Source of the DNA: Chitinophagales bacterium 33-2
GTDB lineage: Bacteria; Bacteroidota; Bacteroidia; Chitinophagales; Chitinophagaceae
DNA: 64,000 nt
NCBI GenBank assembly: GCA_002050435.1
Contig: MWYV01000042.1
Coordinates: 1-64,000, forward strand
Reading direction: 5' to 3'
A model generated the notes under the pieces. The model did not search any database, was not told the origin of the DNA, and was given only the letters and a program-made list of their open reading frames with translations. The position numbers were made by a program, and so were the translations under genes. Positions 24,820 to 36,000 of this stretch are shown in pieces (position 1 is the stretch's first letter; every line of letters begins with the position of its first letter).

Positions 24820-24856
24820 AGCAGTTATTTAACAGATTATGAAATACGATCCGTAT

Positions 24857-24885
24857 CTAAATATACGTTTTTAAGTTATCCACAA
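24857..24885 (-). promoter_or_regulatory. Promoter for flavin reductase gene
   Basis: On the minus strand, TTG at 24885-24883, 17 bases, then TATATTTAG at 24865-24857, close to TAnnTTTG. The gene starts at 24819, giving a leader of about 30 bases. Confidence 0.5.
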
Positions 24886-24975
24886 TTTTTGGCTATTGGC
24901 ACAGTAGTTGGAAATAATATCCTAATTAAAAAACAAGGTAAAAACCTCATATATTTTAGTCGGACGGTTTAGGTT

Positions 24976-25008
24976 GGAAGCCAGTATTCTTACTGGCCTC
25001 CTTTTTTT
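24976..25008 (+). terminator. Plus-strand terminator with no obvious plus-strand gene
   Basis: An 11-base stem (GGAAGCCAGTA with TACTGGCCTCC, one A-C mismatch), a TTCT loop and then T7. The T-run follows on the plus strand only; on the minus strand the hairpin is followed by CCAACC. The flanking genes are both on the minus strand, so the transcript it ends is unknown. Confidence 0.75.
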
Positions 25009-25513
25009 ACTGCATGGCCGCTGCTTCGAGTTCTTTCATGTTTTTTACACTGTTGTAAAAAAATTTTCCATTCTGTTTGTAAACGATCACCAGCTCATTA
25101 TTCGCAGCAATGCGACTGATATCTCCAAAATATTTTGTTTGAGTATAAGGGGCCGGTGTAAGCTTTAATACCTTTAGCGCTGTTTTAGGCACCAGTTGCT
25201 TTTTCTCCTGGTTGAAACTAAGGTCCATCTCCACTGGTGTATTGTTGATGATCTCCATCCTTACAGAATAAGCAACGCCGTTGATCCACATTTCTGCAGG
25301 GTAAATTCTTGAAGAGGATGCTATATAAATAAAATAATTCTTTCCTGAAGATCCCTGCGCCTGCACTTCACTTCCTCCTTCGGTAATTACACCTCGATTG
25401 GCTCCAGGCAAAACATCCTGTTTATAAGCATAGATGGTTGATTTGCCTTGTGTTTGTGCAGATGCATATAAACAAAGGAATAAGAACGCCAGAAGCAGGA
25501 AATATTTATTCAT
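25007..25513 (-). CDS. Hypothetical exported protein (168 aa)
   Basis: The signal peptide MNKYFLLLAFLFLCLYASAQ predicts periplasmic or secreted location. The mature domain is beta-rich, with blocks GKNYFIYIASSSRIYPAEMWINGVAY and NNTPVEMDLSF. I recognise no family; it has no lipobox and no T9SS domain. It lies downstream of the large BNR-repeat gene on the same minus strand, 35 bases away, so it is probably cotranscribed. Confidence 0.72.
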   Translation of the reverse strand: MNKYFLLLAFLFLCLYASAQTQGKSTIYAYKQDVLPGANRGVITEGGSEVQAQGSSGKNYFIYIASSSRIYPAEMWINGVAYSVRMEIINNTPVEMDLSFNQEKKQLVPKTALKVLKLTPAPYTQTKYFGDISRIAANNELVIVYKQNGKFFYNSVKNMKELEAAAMQ

Positions 25514-25548
25514 AATTAAAGATTGAAAGGATTGACACAGATATAAAG

Positions 25549-28542
25549 CTATTGTTTAAAAAGTTTTTGAACATGCCGGAATCTTCCATCATGACTATAC
25601 AAGGTTAAAATATAAGGTCCTGATGCAAATCCGGACAGATCAATATTCCCATTTGAATAAGGGGTTTCCCTTCTGTGGATGATCTTTCCATTCATATCCG
25701 TGACCTCGATGAATAGTTTTTTTACAGCCAACATGTTTCCAGTCTGGAAATAAACCTGGTTGCGGGAAACTGTTGGAAATACATTTTTAATAAAATTCCT
25801 GTCATTGGTAACCGGTTGTACGCTATTGAATTGTGTAGGCACCCAGTTGGGTGTTCCCAGGTAAGTAAAATACATCCCGTTACCATGCGTTCCTACTACC
25901 AGCACATTATCCGCCGGACGGTAAACCATGGAAGCGATCACTGCAAGATTTAAAGTGCCGGCACCTTCCCTTACCCAGGTCGGCGATGCGCCCGAAGTCA
26001 ATGTTTGTCCAAGGTTAACCGTGCTGAACAAACCGGCGCCTGTACCCACGTAATATTCTGTTACAGGGTTGTTGGAAGCATCCAGCTTGGTAGCGATAAT
26101 GCAACTCCTTCCTGAAATAAATCCTGAAGTCAGTGTTCCACCCAAATTCCCTTCGGCCTGTCTCCATGTTGGAGCAGCGCTTTTGGCATTGTTCGTCCAC
26201 CAGATATTTACAATATTCTGCAATGAACTTCCCAGTGAGATCCCATAGTTTGAAACAACGGCAATGACCTCATCATCGTTGTTTGGATTCACTGCAATGT
26301 CCTGCACATTTCCGATCAGCTGGGGAGGAGTAATATCTGCCGGTGCAGCTGCCGCAGCTGCATTCCTTGAATCATCAATCCTTAAAATCTTTCCATTAGT
26401 GGTGCCGATATAAAGCGCATGTTGCGAATGGTAAGGCCCCCTTGTAAAGGCAATGGCGCGGATGGAATTGGGATTTGTGGGAATTCCAAGTCCTATTGCA
26501 TTCGATACACCGGTAAGTTCTTCCCATCCTCCGGCTGTAACACTGGAGGCTGTAATGGTTCGGAACAGCCGGTTGAAGTTGACATAAAAAAGATCTTCAG
26601 TGTTATCATGGTTCAGCCTGAAATTGGTCACAAACTCTCCAAAGCCCGTACTGTAAAAAGGATTGGTTGTAAGGTTATTGGGCCTTATGTTGGTAAGATT
26701 TGTGGAAGGCAACATCCTGTACCTGAAAATATTTCCTAACTGGTAACCCCCATAAAGGAATTGCTGCTGGGTGGTCATGTCGTACCGCGAAAAACCTACT
26801 GATGTTCCATCTGCACTAAAAATTAGTCTATGGTTATTGCTGTCGGCAGGTGGTGTGCCCAAAATTCCCAACCTGTCTCTCAGCCGCACCCCATTATCCT
26901 GCGACCCGCCTGCAAAATTGTTTCTGCCTGCACCAGGATCCATGGCTACAAAATAGTATTGAAGTGTCTGGTATTTGGCCATGATCCAGCTAACCGGTGT
27001 AGCGTTTACATTCAATGTTTTCTGAACGCCTCCGTCATTGGCACAGATCATTTCATTGGGGTCTGCAGGGTTGAAGGCTACTTCATGAATGTCCGGATGA
27101 CTTTCAGGATACAATCCATAAGTAAAATTGGTTGCATAACCTCCGATCCAGGCAGTATTGCTGCTGGTGGTAAAGCCATCTGTTGACCGGTATAAATTTG
27201 TGCCGCCTATGAAAACCGTGTTTGGATCATTGGGCTTCACCCTCACCATCATATCATAACCTCCCTGTACTGTAAGTGGGTCAGAACCTGAAAGATTTCC
27301 ACCCGGAAAATCAGGCATGTTCTGGGATCTGTTGCTCCAGTTGATACTGCTACCTGAGATCTCGAAGCGAAAGAGATCTGCCTCTGGCTGGAGAATAGGT
27401 GGATCACTGCTTAGCCCATTTTCATAAAAAACATAGCCGATATCATTATTGGAAGGTGCAAGTGTAACAAGAATCCTTCTACCCCTTCCATTGGTTGAAT
27501 TGCCTCTCCATCCTGTGACGGAATCGACTCCTGGATTTTGTCCGCCTGCAATGCGTACATACGATCCCTGGTCGCCTGTGCTCGAGATCCATAATCCCCT
27601 GGTCGCTGCTTCGGGATATCCGCCGTTCACGGAAAGAAATACGCGGCCGGCATTACTGATATAAATGTCCATCTGGCCGGTTTCACTGTTGGCCGCCGCT
27701 GAACCCGCAAACACTACCTGAAAACTGGTTCCTGCATTGGTAGATCGTACCAGCCTGCGGTGACCGGCAACATAAAGATGACCATTGACCGGGTTCACCA
27801 CGATCCTGTGCACGATATCAAAAGGATGGTCAAAAATTTCCAGTTGGCCTGCACCAAGCACGGCGCCATTCAGATCTGTGACATTTAGGGTAAGCTTGTT
27901 CCAGGTAATTCCATTATCTGTCGATTTCCAAATGCCATATCCGAGATAGGGTGCACCTATCTGTGAGGCGGTATTTCCCTGAAATTCGCCGCCACCTGCA
28001 TACCAGATATCCTGAAAACCCGGCCGGGGATCCTGAGCTAGCGCGGTAAGGTTATGAATATCATTTTGTGGGCTCACCAGGGTCCAGTTGATGCCGCCAT
28101 CCGTGGAGCGCATCAGTCCACCGCTCACACATCCAGCGATTACCACCCTGTTGGAACCACCATTGTAACGCACATCATAGGCAACGGCCCGCGTTCTGCC
28201 CCCAATATTAAATGGCCCGGCAGGAATATAACCGTTGTTCACATTTGTCTGTTCCACTCCGGTGCCTCCCTGGTTTCCGCCGGCGGATTTAACCGGAAGC
28301 GTGCGCGCAAATTGTGCTTCCAGCTCAAATATGCCTCTTGGGATCTTTCCGGTAGCAGGATCTTTCAGTGTTTCAAGATCATATAAAGCACGGGCTTCAA
28401 AATAGCCTGCAGGAGCGCCGCTCTTTCTTTTTTTCTCCTTTTTTACAACCGGCGTTAGGGGTTCTTGCTTATCAATGGAAAATGTAATAACAAGTGTAGC
28501 CACTAAAGCAGCAGCACCTGCCACAATTAATTTATTTTTCAT
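25549..28542 (-). CDS. BNR/sortilin-repeat protein with T9SS sorting domain (997 aa)
   Basis: Residues 1-22 form a membrane-type signal, followed by a basic stretch. The body consists of sialidase-type BNR or VPS10-like propeller repeats, recognised by recurring S-T-D-G-G-x-x-W blocks such as MRSTDGGINWTLVS, WKSTDNGITWNKL and VRSTNAGTSFQVV. The last 80 residues form a type IX secretion C-terminal domain (ending in SGPYILTLYSHDGRFRHVQKLFKQ). It is therefore a secreted or surface protein exported by T9SS. No sialidase catalytic set is visible, so I call it a propeller protein of unknown target. Confidence 0.85.
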   Translation of the reverse strand: MKNKLIVAGAAALVATLVITFSIDKQEPLTPVVKKEKKRKSGAPAGYFEARALYDLETLKDPATGKIPRGIFELEAQFARTLPVKSAGGNQGGTGVEQTNVNNGYIPAGPFNIGGRTRAVAYDVRYNGGSNRVVIAGCVSGGLMRSTDGGINWTLVSPQNDIHNLTALAQDPRPGFQDIWYAGGGEFQGNTASQIGAPYLGYGIWKSTDNGITWNKLTLNVTDLNGAVLGAGQLEIFDHPFDIVHRIVVNPVNGHLYVAGHRRLVRSTNAGTSFQVVFAGSAAANSETGQMDIYISNAGRVFLSVNGGYPEAATRGLWISSTGDQGSYVRIAGGQNPGVDSVTGWRGNSTNGRGRRILVTLAPSNNDIGYVFYENGLSSDPPILQPEADLFRFEISGSSINWSNRSQNMPDFPGGNLSGSDPLTVQGGYDMMVRVKPNDPNTVFIGGTNLYRSTDGFTTSSNTAWIGGYATNFTYGLYPESHPDIHEVAFNPADPNEMICANDGGVQKTLNVNATPVSWIMAKYQTLQYYFVAMDPGAGRNNFAGGSQDNGVRLRDRLGILGTPPADSNNHRLIFSADGTSVGFSRYDMTTQQQFLYGGYQLGNIFRYRMLPSTNLTNIRPNNLTTNPFYSTGFGEFVTNFRLNHDNTEDLFYVNFNRLFRTITASSVTAGGWEELTGVSNAIGLGIPTNPNSIRAIAFTRGPYHSQHALYIGTTNGKILRIDDSRNAAAAAAPADITPPQLIGNVQDIAVNPNNDDEVIAVVSNYGISLGSSLQNIVNIWWTNNAKSAAPTWRQAEGNLGGTLTSGFISGRSCIIATKLDASNNPVTEYYVGTGAGLFSTVNLGQTLTSGASPTWVREGAGTLNLAVIASMVYRPADNVLVVGTHGNGMYFTYLGTPNWVPTQFNSVQPVTNDRNFIKNVFPTVSRNQVYFQTGNMLAVKKLFIEVTDMNGKIIHRRETPYSNGNIDLSGFASGPYILTLYSHDGRFRHVQKLFKQ

Positions 28543-28630
28543 CTGATGGGTTTCAGTTTATTGAAGGTGTTTGGGAAAGCCATAAGAATACCTAAAAACA
28601 CATGCCAGCAAAATGAACAGGAGAACGCAT

Positions 28631-28664
28631 AAAAAAAGGCCGTCCTTGGAAGAACGGCCTTTTA
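28631..28664 (-). terminator. Terminator of subtilase gene
   Basis: A stem of AAAAGGCCGT paired with ACGGCCTTTT around a 10-base loop; on the minus strand it is followed by T7. It lies 16 bases beyond the stop of the minus-strand subtilase gene. Confidence 0.85.
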
Positions 28665-28679
28665 AATATGATGCCTGAA

Positions 28680-31600
28680 TTACTCGACTACAATTTTTGA
28701 ATGATAAACCTTGTTGCCATGACGTACGCTGATCACATACAGCCCTGCAGCTATATTCCTGATGTTCATTTGCTCTGTAAATAAGCCCTGGAACCTGGAA
28801 TATGATTTACTCATTACATTCTGCCCCTGTATGTTGAACATCTCGATCTTAAGATCGTCTCTTTTTTCAACATTAAACCTCAGTACAAAGCTTCCTTTGT
28901 TTGGATTAGGTGAAACGGTCAGCCCAATTTCCGATGAAGGAAGATTTACCACGGAAGTTCCAATGAAGTTGAAGACGGTAGATGTCATTTCGCAACCATA
29001 ACTATCGGAAACCCTTACCGTGTAATTTCCAGAGGCAAGCGGTTTGTATTTTTGCCCGTTTGCACCATTCAGCGATATATTATTTAAATACCACTGATTG
29101 CCAACTGCAATGCTGCTCATTAATGAATCGCCTGCCTGAGTAATAGTAGGAACAGGGGCAACTGACGTAACTACAGTTGTTTTAGGACTGATACACCCTG
29201 TTGTCCTGATCTTCATATTATAGAGGTAGAAGTAGAAATTCTGAAAATTAGTGCCCGCACTGTTGCCGGTGAAAGAAATGATACCCGGAATAGAATAAGG
29301 GTAAGGATTTCCGGTAAGGTTATCATTTCTGAAAATATTCGCATCACCAAGTGTTTGTACCAGGATCACATGGTCTCCTGCTGGTAAACTCAGGTTCAGC
29401 AGGTATTCTGCGCCAACATCGTTCGGATCATTGGGCTGGTTGCCTCCTGAAGGATTTGAACTGGTTGGATAAACATCAATAGTGGTTGTTGAAATGACAT
29501 TTACCGTAGTGCCGGAAAGCGTACCTACAATAAAATTGATCTTGCCGCCCTGTTTGATATACAATTTTGCAGTTTCCAGTACAAGAGGAACCGCACTGGT
29601 ATAACGCATGTAATTGCTGGTGGTCAGATCGGTGGTGCTTACATAACTGCCACCTCCCGCAAAAGCAGATTTAGATGACAGTCCAACTGTACCTCTTGCA
29701 CCACTTCCTACAAAAAAAGTATTATTTGCGGGAATGCTGGTAGTAGTTGCAGACACGCCTGTTGCAAATGGCGTATTTGAAGCAGCATCCGCATACCAGA
29801 AATAGTGGGCACCACCTACAGGGTTGGTTACTTTCATCATGGCAGTTGATCCGCAAATCACGCCTCCTGCAGCAGGAGCCGGAGGATTCTGTGCAATGGA
29901 AACATTGGTCTCAAATACATCATTTGAAGTCACCTGGTCAGCTGGGTCTGAAACAGTTGCTTTAAAAGTATAGGTATTGCCTGCCTGGTTGTTATAAGGT
30001 GTCTGGAAAGTATAATTTACCGTGGCTCCTGCCGCAATGGTTCCTGTAAACATGCCAGTGATCGTACTCACTACAGTAGTACCATTTTTGATCTCAAGCG
30101 CTACAGGTATGTTTGTTTTAGCGGTAGTTCCATTATTCTTGATCTTCACCGTTACAAACTGGGAAGGGTTTTCACATGCATTGTTTTTTGGTCCTTCAAC
30201 AGCGGTGATGATCATATCATTTGCAGGTGCAGTAAATGATATCGTATAATCCTGGGTTTCGCCATTTGCATATACACCGCATGAGGTAACCGTGCTTGCA
30301 TCAGAAGTTTCTACCATTACAATGCGCATGGTTGTTGAATTGCCCACGCTGATGTTACCAGGAGCTGTTACGTTTGCAGTGAAACTTCCGTTTCCTGCGA
30401 TCACATTGCTTGTGGCCACCAGTTCACCTGCATCATCAAAGCTTCCATTGGCATTCCAGTCAATAAATACTTTCGCTATTTTATTGGCAGTACCAGCATC
30501 ACAACTGTTCAATGCTACAAAAATGGGCAGGACCTGAGCAGGCTGCACCGAACCGGTAACTGATGTATGGTTGGTATAAGTTGTACAACCAGCTGGATTC
30601 TGTTTGGCAATTCCTCCGAAAGAAACGCTGTCGATTCTTGCACCCGTTGAGGATGTTGCACCGGAAGCACAATAAACAGGTCCGCCTACACCGCTAATGA
30701 TCAGCGAATAAGCCTGGCTTCCTCTTTGTAAATTGCCTTTATGATTGATGGTGATGGTATAGGTTTCACCCGCAACAGCGCCGTTGATATTGATCTTTTC
30801 CACGTTGTCGCGGAAGTTATCACCCGTTGTTGCCTGCGATGAAGGATTGGCCGGGTCAAGGATCCATGGACTGAAAGTAGTGGTTGCTTTTGTTACCCTC
30901 ATGTCCAGGTCATGAACAAGCTTCAGTTCCGGGTTATTCAAAATGTTTGAAGTTATCACCGTTCCTTTGGGATCGGTCCACACCAGTGTGAAAGTCAGTG
31001 GGCCATCAGCAACAATGTTTGTGGTAAAAGTCTGGCCGTTGTTCAACACATTTTCCATGATCCTGTGTGAGCCAAGGTTCTTTGATTTAATTACGTTGGC
31101 TGCTTTATTCGCATTCACCAATCCCCATCCGAAAGTATAATCCGGTCCTGCAAAAAATCCTGCTTCATCCGCTGTATGAATCGCAACTGCTTTTAGTGTG
31201 GATGCACGCATAAAAGCACCCTGGTTCAGCTGGGAATAATATTCCTGCAACAGGAGCATGGCGCCGGTAACATTGGGTGCCGACATTGAGGTTCCGCTGA
31301 TGGTAGCATAAGCAGAATCATGGGTAGCAAAAGTAGAATTGAGGCTCACGCCCATGGAAACCAGGTCGGGTTTAATACGGCCGTCATCTGTTGGCCCCCA
31401 GCTGCTGAATGAACTGGTTGAAACTCCAAACGCACCCTGGTAGCCGTTAACAAGTCCGTTTACAGCACCGATGGTAAGCATATTTTTAGCGGTTCCATAA
31501 GTGGAAATGATTCCATAGCTGTCGTTACTGCTGATGCCTTCAGGCCTTGGAGCAGATACCCATGTATTGGAAGCATCTCTTCTCCAGAAAGTTGCACCAA

Positions 31601-32411
31601 CCGCAGGACCATTATCATTCCTGTTGTTCCCTGCAGATTTTACAATAAGATAATAAGGAGCGTTATAAGCAATAGAATCCCATAACTGGGCTTCTGAATT
31701 ATAATAACCAAAATTGCGGTCTTCGTTTTCGCCTACAGCTCCATGAAATTCCCACCTGGTAAGGGAAGAATTATAGCTCCAGCCGGTAATGGATCCATAA
31801 GAGTGATTTGAAACAAGCAGGGAAGCTGCCTTTCCAAACATCTCACTTACATGATTATTGAAATCATAAGCCACAATGCCCTGGATTCCATGCGCCATTC
31901 CTTTTGAGTTAGGATTAATTCCAGTAGCCATCATGGTTCCGGCAACGTGCGTGGCATGGTCACTGTTACTTGCTGCACCATCCAGCTGCACTACGCGGTT
32001 GATCAGCTCTTTGTGAGTAGCTCTCACTCTACCGCCGTCCCAAATTGCCATCTTGTCCTTTACATTGGCAGAAGAACCCGAAAGATTCAAACCACTGCTT
32101 CCACCAGCCCAAAGGTGATTCACACCTATGGTATTGGCTGCGGTTACATTTGATTCAGTAGCCAGGTAAATTGGCGACCCGTCGGGACGGACTCCTACAA
32201 GAAAAGCAATATTGCCGTTGCCGGTAGTAAAGCTGGGTGCCCAGCCTTTTTCTTCAGCCAATTGAAGGGCAAGTTTAAAGTTGGCGATTTCTTTTTGAGA
32301 ATGGGCCTGTGCGGTATTTTGTAAAACAAGTTCTTTTGTTCTTGTCTGAGCAAATACGGCAATTGAAAATACCTGGAATGCGAGCGCAGTCAGGACAATT
32401 TTTTTAATCAT
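28680..32411 (-). CDS. Subtilisin-like serine protease (S8) with T9SS sorting domain (1243 aa)
   Basis: A signal peptide (cleavage near VFAQ) and then an S8 peptidase domain with an intact triad: Asp125 in AIWDGG, His155 in DHATHVAGT, oxyanion Asn262 in SAGNN, and Ser375 in SGTSMSAPN. It is followed by a jelly-roll domain, a GEVED-type domain (around FIDWNANGSFDDAGE, ending GETQDYTISF), a CARDB-like domain (VKIKNNGTTAKTNIPVALEI), a further beta region, and a T9SS type A C-terminal domain (SPNPNKGSFVLRF and on). It is a secreted multi-domain protease. It is preceded by divergent genes and followed by its own terminator. Confidence 0.94.
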   Translation of the reverse strand: MIKKIVLTALAFQVFSIAVFAQTRTKELVLQNTAQAHSQKEIANFKLALQLAEEKGWAPSFTTGNGNIAFLVGVRPDGSPIYLATESNVTAANTIGVNHLWAGGSSGLNLSGSSANVKDKMAIWDGGRVRATHKELINRVVQLDGAASNSDHATHVAGTMMATGINPNSKGMAHGIQGIVAYDFNNHVSEMFGKAASLLVSNHSYGSITGWSYNSSLTRWEFHGAVGENEDRNFGYYNSEAQLWDSIAYNAPYYLIVKSAGNNRNDNGPAVGATFWRRDASNTWVSAPRPEGISSNDSYGIISTYGTAKNMLTIGAVNGLVNGYQGAFGVSTSSFSSWGPTDDGRIKPDLVSMGVSLNSTFATHDSAYATISGTSMSAPNVTGAMLLLQEYYSQLNQGAFMRASTLKAVAIHTADEAGFFAGPDYTFGWGLVNANKAANVIKSKNLGSHRIMENVLNNGQTFTTNIVADGPLTFTLVWTDPKGTVITSNILNNPELKLVHDLDMRVTKATTTFSPWILDPANPSSQATTGDNFRDNVEKININGAVAGETYTITINHKGNLQRGSQAYSLIISGVGGPVYCASGATSSTGARIDSVSFGGIAKQNPAGCTTYTNHTSVTGSVQPAQVLPIFVALNSCDAGTANKIAKVFIDWNANGSFDDAGELVATSNVIAGNGSFTANVTAPGNISVGNSTTMRIVMVETSDASTVTSCGVYANGETQDYTISFTAPANDMIITAVEGPKNNACENPSQFVTVKIKNNGTTAKTNIPVALEIKNGTTVVSTITGMFTGTIAAGATVNYTFQTPYNNQAGNTYTFKATVSDPADQVTSNDVFETNVSIAQNPPAPAAGGVICGSTAMMKVTNPVGGAHYFWYADAASNTPFATGVSATTTSIPANNTFFVGSGARGTVGLSSKSAFAGGGSYVSTTDLTTSNYMRYTSAVPLVLETAKLYIKQGGKINFIVGTLSGTTVNVISTTTIDVYPTSSNPSGGNQPNDPNDVGAEYLLNLSLPAGDHVILVQTLGDANIFRNDNLTGNPYPYSIPGIISFTGNSAGTNFQNFYFYLYNMKIRTTGCISPKTTVVTSVAPVPTITQAGDSLMSSIAVGNQWYLNNISLNGANGQKYKPLASGNYTVRVSDSYGCEMTSTVFNFIGTSVVNLPSSEIGLTVSPNPNKGSFVLRFNVEKRDDLKIEMFNIQGQNVMSKSYSRFQGLFTEQMNIRNIAAGLYVISVRHGNKVYHSKIVVE

Positions 32412-32493
32412 AAAGGTTAATAAGTTGATGGCAGACGATTAAATCCCTCTTAGGGTTCACTAAAATAGATACTTTCGTTATTAAATTACTATT

Positions 32494-32958
32494 ATGAAGG
32501 CAATTTTTGGGTTATTTTACATTTACCTGATGATTACAGGCTGCTGTTCAAGTAATAACATTCAATCACTTAACAACATGCAACAGGGAATCAAAGGGCA
32601 GGTAGCTGAACTCACTGGAAATCAAATGCCTTCTCCCGAAAGGGAACCCGCACCCCCAAAAGGGATAAAGACCCGCATTTATATCTATGAAGCAACCAGC
32701 CTCAACCAGGTAGATGCTACGGGCAGTGAACCATTTTACCGTGCCATCCGGTCGAATTTTATAAAATCGATTGTTTCCGACAAAAATGGGTTTTTTGCTA
32801 CGGACCTTCCTCCGGGAAAATATTCCCTTTTTACAAAAGTAGATGACCTTTATTATGCCAATAGTTTTGATGGAAACAACATCATTGCACCGGTGCAGGT
32901 ATCAGCCAATACCATTTCTGAAGTTAACATAATCATAAGCGCCAAAGCCGCATTTTAA
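32494..32958 (+). CDS. Lipoprotein with carboxypeptidase-regulatory-like domain (154 aa)
   Basis: The N-terminus is a lipoprotein signal with the lipidated Cys around 17-18 (ITGCC). After a linker, residues 35-150 resemble the carboxypeptidase regulatory-like beta sandwich: IKGQVAEL, IYIYEATS, then VSDKNGFFATDLPPGKYSLFTKV, the conserved turn of this fold. It probably binds or displays at the cell surface; the role is unknown. A -7 like TACTTTCG is at 32470-32477. It is divergent from the subtilase and sits just upstream of mfd, with which it may be cotranscribed. Confidence 0.78.
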   Translation: MKAIFGLFYIYLMITGCCSSNNIQSLNNMQQGIKGQVAELTGNQMPSPEREPAPPKGIKTRIYIYEATSLNQVDATGSEPFYRAIRSNFIKSIVSDKNGFFATDLPPGKYSLFTKVDDLYYANSFDGNNIIAPVQVSANTISEVNIIISAKAAF

Positions 32959-32970
32959 TAAGCGGAAAGT

Positions 32971-32978
32971 TATCTTTG
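32971..32978 (+). promoter_or_regulatory. -7 element for mfd
   Basis: TATCTTTG, a perfect TAnnTTTG match, 26 bases before the mfd start at 33004. I do not see a clear TTG at the -33 distance. Confidence 0.4.
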
Positions 32979-33003
32979 CCGCCCTTAATACGGGAGACGG
33001 TTA

Positions 33004-36000
33004 ATGAGTTGCAGCGCCTTACTGGAAAAGTATTTTGAATCCCCCCTGGTACATCAGCTCCGGGACAGGCTTTCTTTACCCCAACCGCAACAGGGCTATC
33101 TTAAAAACCTTCAGGGCAGTTCATCTCAATTTCTGGCTTCGGCAGTTTTTCTGCATGCTTCATGTGATCATCTGAACCATGTTATTATTTGTAATGATGA
33201 AGAGGACGCCGCTTATTTTCATAATTCGGTTGAAAACCTAACGCAGGCACTGAATGTATTTTATTTTCCCTCTTCCTATAAAAACAGGAAAAATTTTCGC
33301 CTCCTCAACTCTTCCCATATCATGCTGCGCACGGAAGCGCTCACGAAATTTTCAACACCAACCGGAAAAAGATCCGGGGCAATTATTACTTATCCGGAAG
33401 CACTGTTTGAAAAAGTGGTGGTTTCAAATGCTATTTCTTCAAACATCATTTCAATAAAAACCGCAGACGAAATCAATCCCGATGCTCTTTTCAAGAAGCT
33501 GGTGGATTATGGTTTTGAAAGAACGGATTTTGTTTATGAACCCGGTCAGTTCGCCGTACGAGGTGGCATCATTGATATTTATTCTTTTGGAAATGAAAAG
33601 CCTTACCGAATTGAACTTTTTGGCAATGATGTGGATTCTATCCGGATCATTGACCCCGAAACCCAATTGAGTGAAAGGCGCCTGCTTCACGTGAACATCA
33701 TTCCGAATGTAGATACACAGTTTGATGATGCAGACAAGGTTTCCATCCTGGAATTCCTTTCTCCCAACACGGTTTTCTGGGTGCAGGACGCAGTTTTTTT
33801 AAAAGAGCGATTGTTAACGGCAGCCGAGGACCTTCAGCATTTTTTACGATTGATGGACGACAAGTCTAAAGGTCGAGAAGAAGAGCAGGAAGACAAAATG
33901 ATCAAAAAAGGGCTGAACCCTGAAGAATTTGTTGATCCGGAAATATTTTTTGAACAACTCTCTCATAAGCACCTGCTGCATTTTGGAAATAAACCTGAAA
34001 ACGCAGGATATGAAATTGAATTTCATACAAGGGAACAACCCGCATTCAACCGGCAATTCGATCTACTGATCAATGACCTGAAATCCTGGGAAGCCAAAGG
34101 TTTCCAGTTGCATCTTTTTGCAGAAAATCCAAAGCAGCACGAAAGGCTGTATACCATTTTCCAGGACCTGAAAGAAGCCATTACTTTCACACCTATTGCT
34201 ACTTCTATTCATGAAGGGTTTATTGATGAAGACCTGAAAATGGTTTGTTATACCGACCACCAGATCTTCCAGCGTTACCATAAATACAAGGTGAAGCAGG
34301 CCTATAATAAAAACAAGGCTTTAACCCTCAGAGCCCTGCGCGAATTGCAGCCGGGCGACTTTGTAACCCACATAGACCACGGTGTTGGTGTGTACAGCGG
34401 GCTTCAGAAAATTGAAGCCAATGGAAAATTGCAGGAAGCGGTAAGGATCATTTACAAAGACAGCGACATTCTTTATGTCAACATCAATTCACTGCATAAG
34501 ATCGCGAAATATACAGGCAAGGAAGGCACAGTTCCTAAAGTAAATAAACTTGGAAGCGATGTCTGGAACAAACTGAAAGAAAAAACCAAGACAAGAGTAA
34601 AGGAAATTGCAATTGACCTGATCAGACTTTACGCGCAAAGAAAGACGCAAACAGGCTTTCAGCATACACCGGATAATTACATGCAGACGGAACTGGAGGC
34701 CTCTTTTATTTACGAGGATACGCCCGACCAGAGCAAGGCCACTGCAGACGTGAAAAAGGATATGGAGTCCGCATCACCGATGGACCGACTGGTTTGTGGT
34801 GACGTTGGATTTGGTAAAACAGAGATTGCCGTGCGTGCTGCTTTTAAAACTGTAGTTGATGGAAAACAGGCTGCCATTCTGGTGCCAACTACCATTCTTG
34901 CCTTTCAGCACTATAAAACTTTTACTGAACGTTTGAAGGATTTTCCGGTAACAGTAGACTATGTGAACCGGTTTAAATCATCAAAAGAAAAAAAACTCAC
35001 TTTACAAAAACTCGAAGAAGGAAAGATCGATATCATCGTGGGCACACATGCCATTCTTGGTAAAGATGTAAAGTTCAAAGACCTGGGCTTGCTGATCATT
35101 GATGAAGAGCAAAAGTTTGGAGTAGCACATAAGGAAAAAATCAAATCACTTCGAACAAACGTTGATGCACTTACATTAACTGCAACACCCATTCCGCGCA
35201 CTTTACAATTCAGCCTAATGGGGGCACGCGATCTTTCCATCATCAATACGCCACCGCCCAACCGCCAGCCTATTCAAACTGAAGTGCGGGTTTTCCAGGA
35301 AGATTTTATTCGTGATGCCATATATTTTGAAACAGAAAGAGGAGGACAGGTATTCTTTATTCATAACCGCGTACAGGGCCTCCCGGAAATGTCGGCGTTG
35401 ATACAGGGACTTTGTCCGGACCTGAGTATTGGTTATGCGCACGGCCAGATGGAGGGACATGAACTGGAAGAAAGGATCATGGACTTTATTGAAAAGAAGT
35501 ATGACGTACTGGTTTGTACCAATATAGTTGAAAGCGGGGTGGATATCCCGAACGTAAATACCATCCTTGTAAATAGTGCCCACCAGTTTGGACTGAGTGA
35601 TCTTCACCAGTTAAGAGGAAGAGTGGGAAGAAGCAATAAACGTGCGTTCTGCTATTTGCTTGCGCCTCCAATGAGCACACTTCCCAATGATTCACGCAAA
35701 AGATTACAAACACTGGAGCAGCATAGTGAACTCGGAAGTGGATTCCAGATCGCCATGCGCGACCTTGATATCCGCGGTGCAGGAAACTTGCTGGGTGGGG
35801 AACAAAGTGGGTTCATGGCTGAAATAGGATTTGAAATGTACCAGAAGATCCTTGAAGAAGCCGTTCGGGAATTGAAACGATCGCAATTTAAATACCTCTT
35901 TAAAGAGGAGATATCCAGGCAGGATGATTTTGTACAGGATTGTACCATTGATACCGATCTTGAGATCCTGATCCCGGATTTTTATGTTGAAAATATTACG

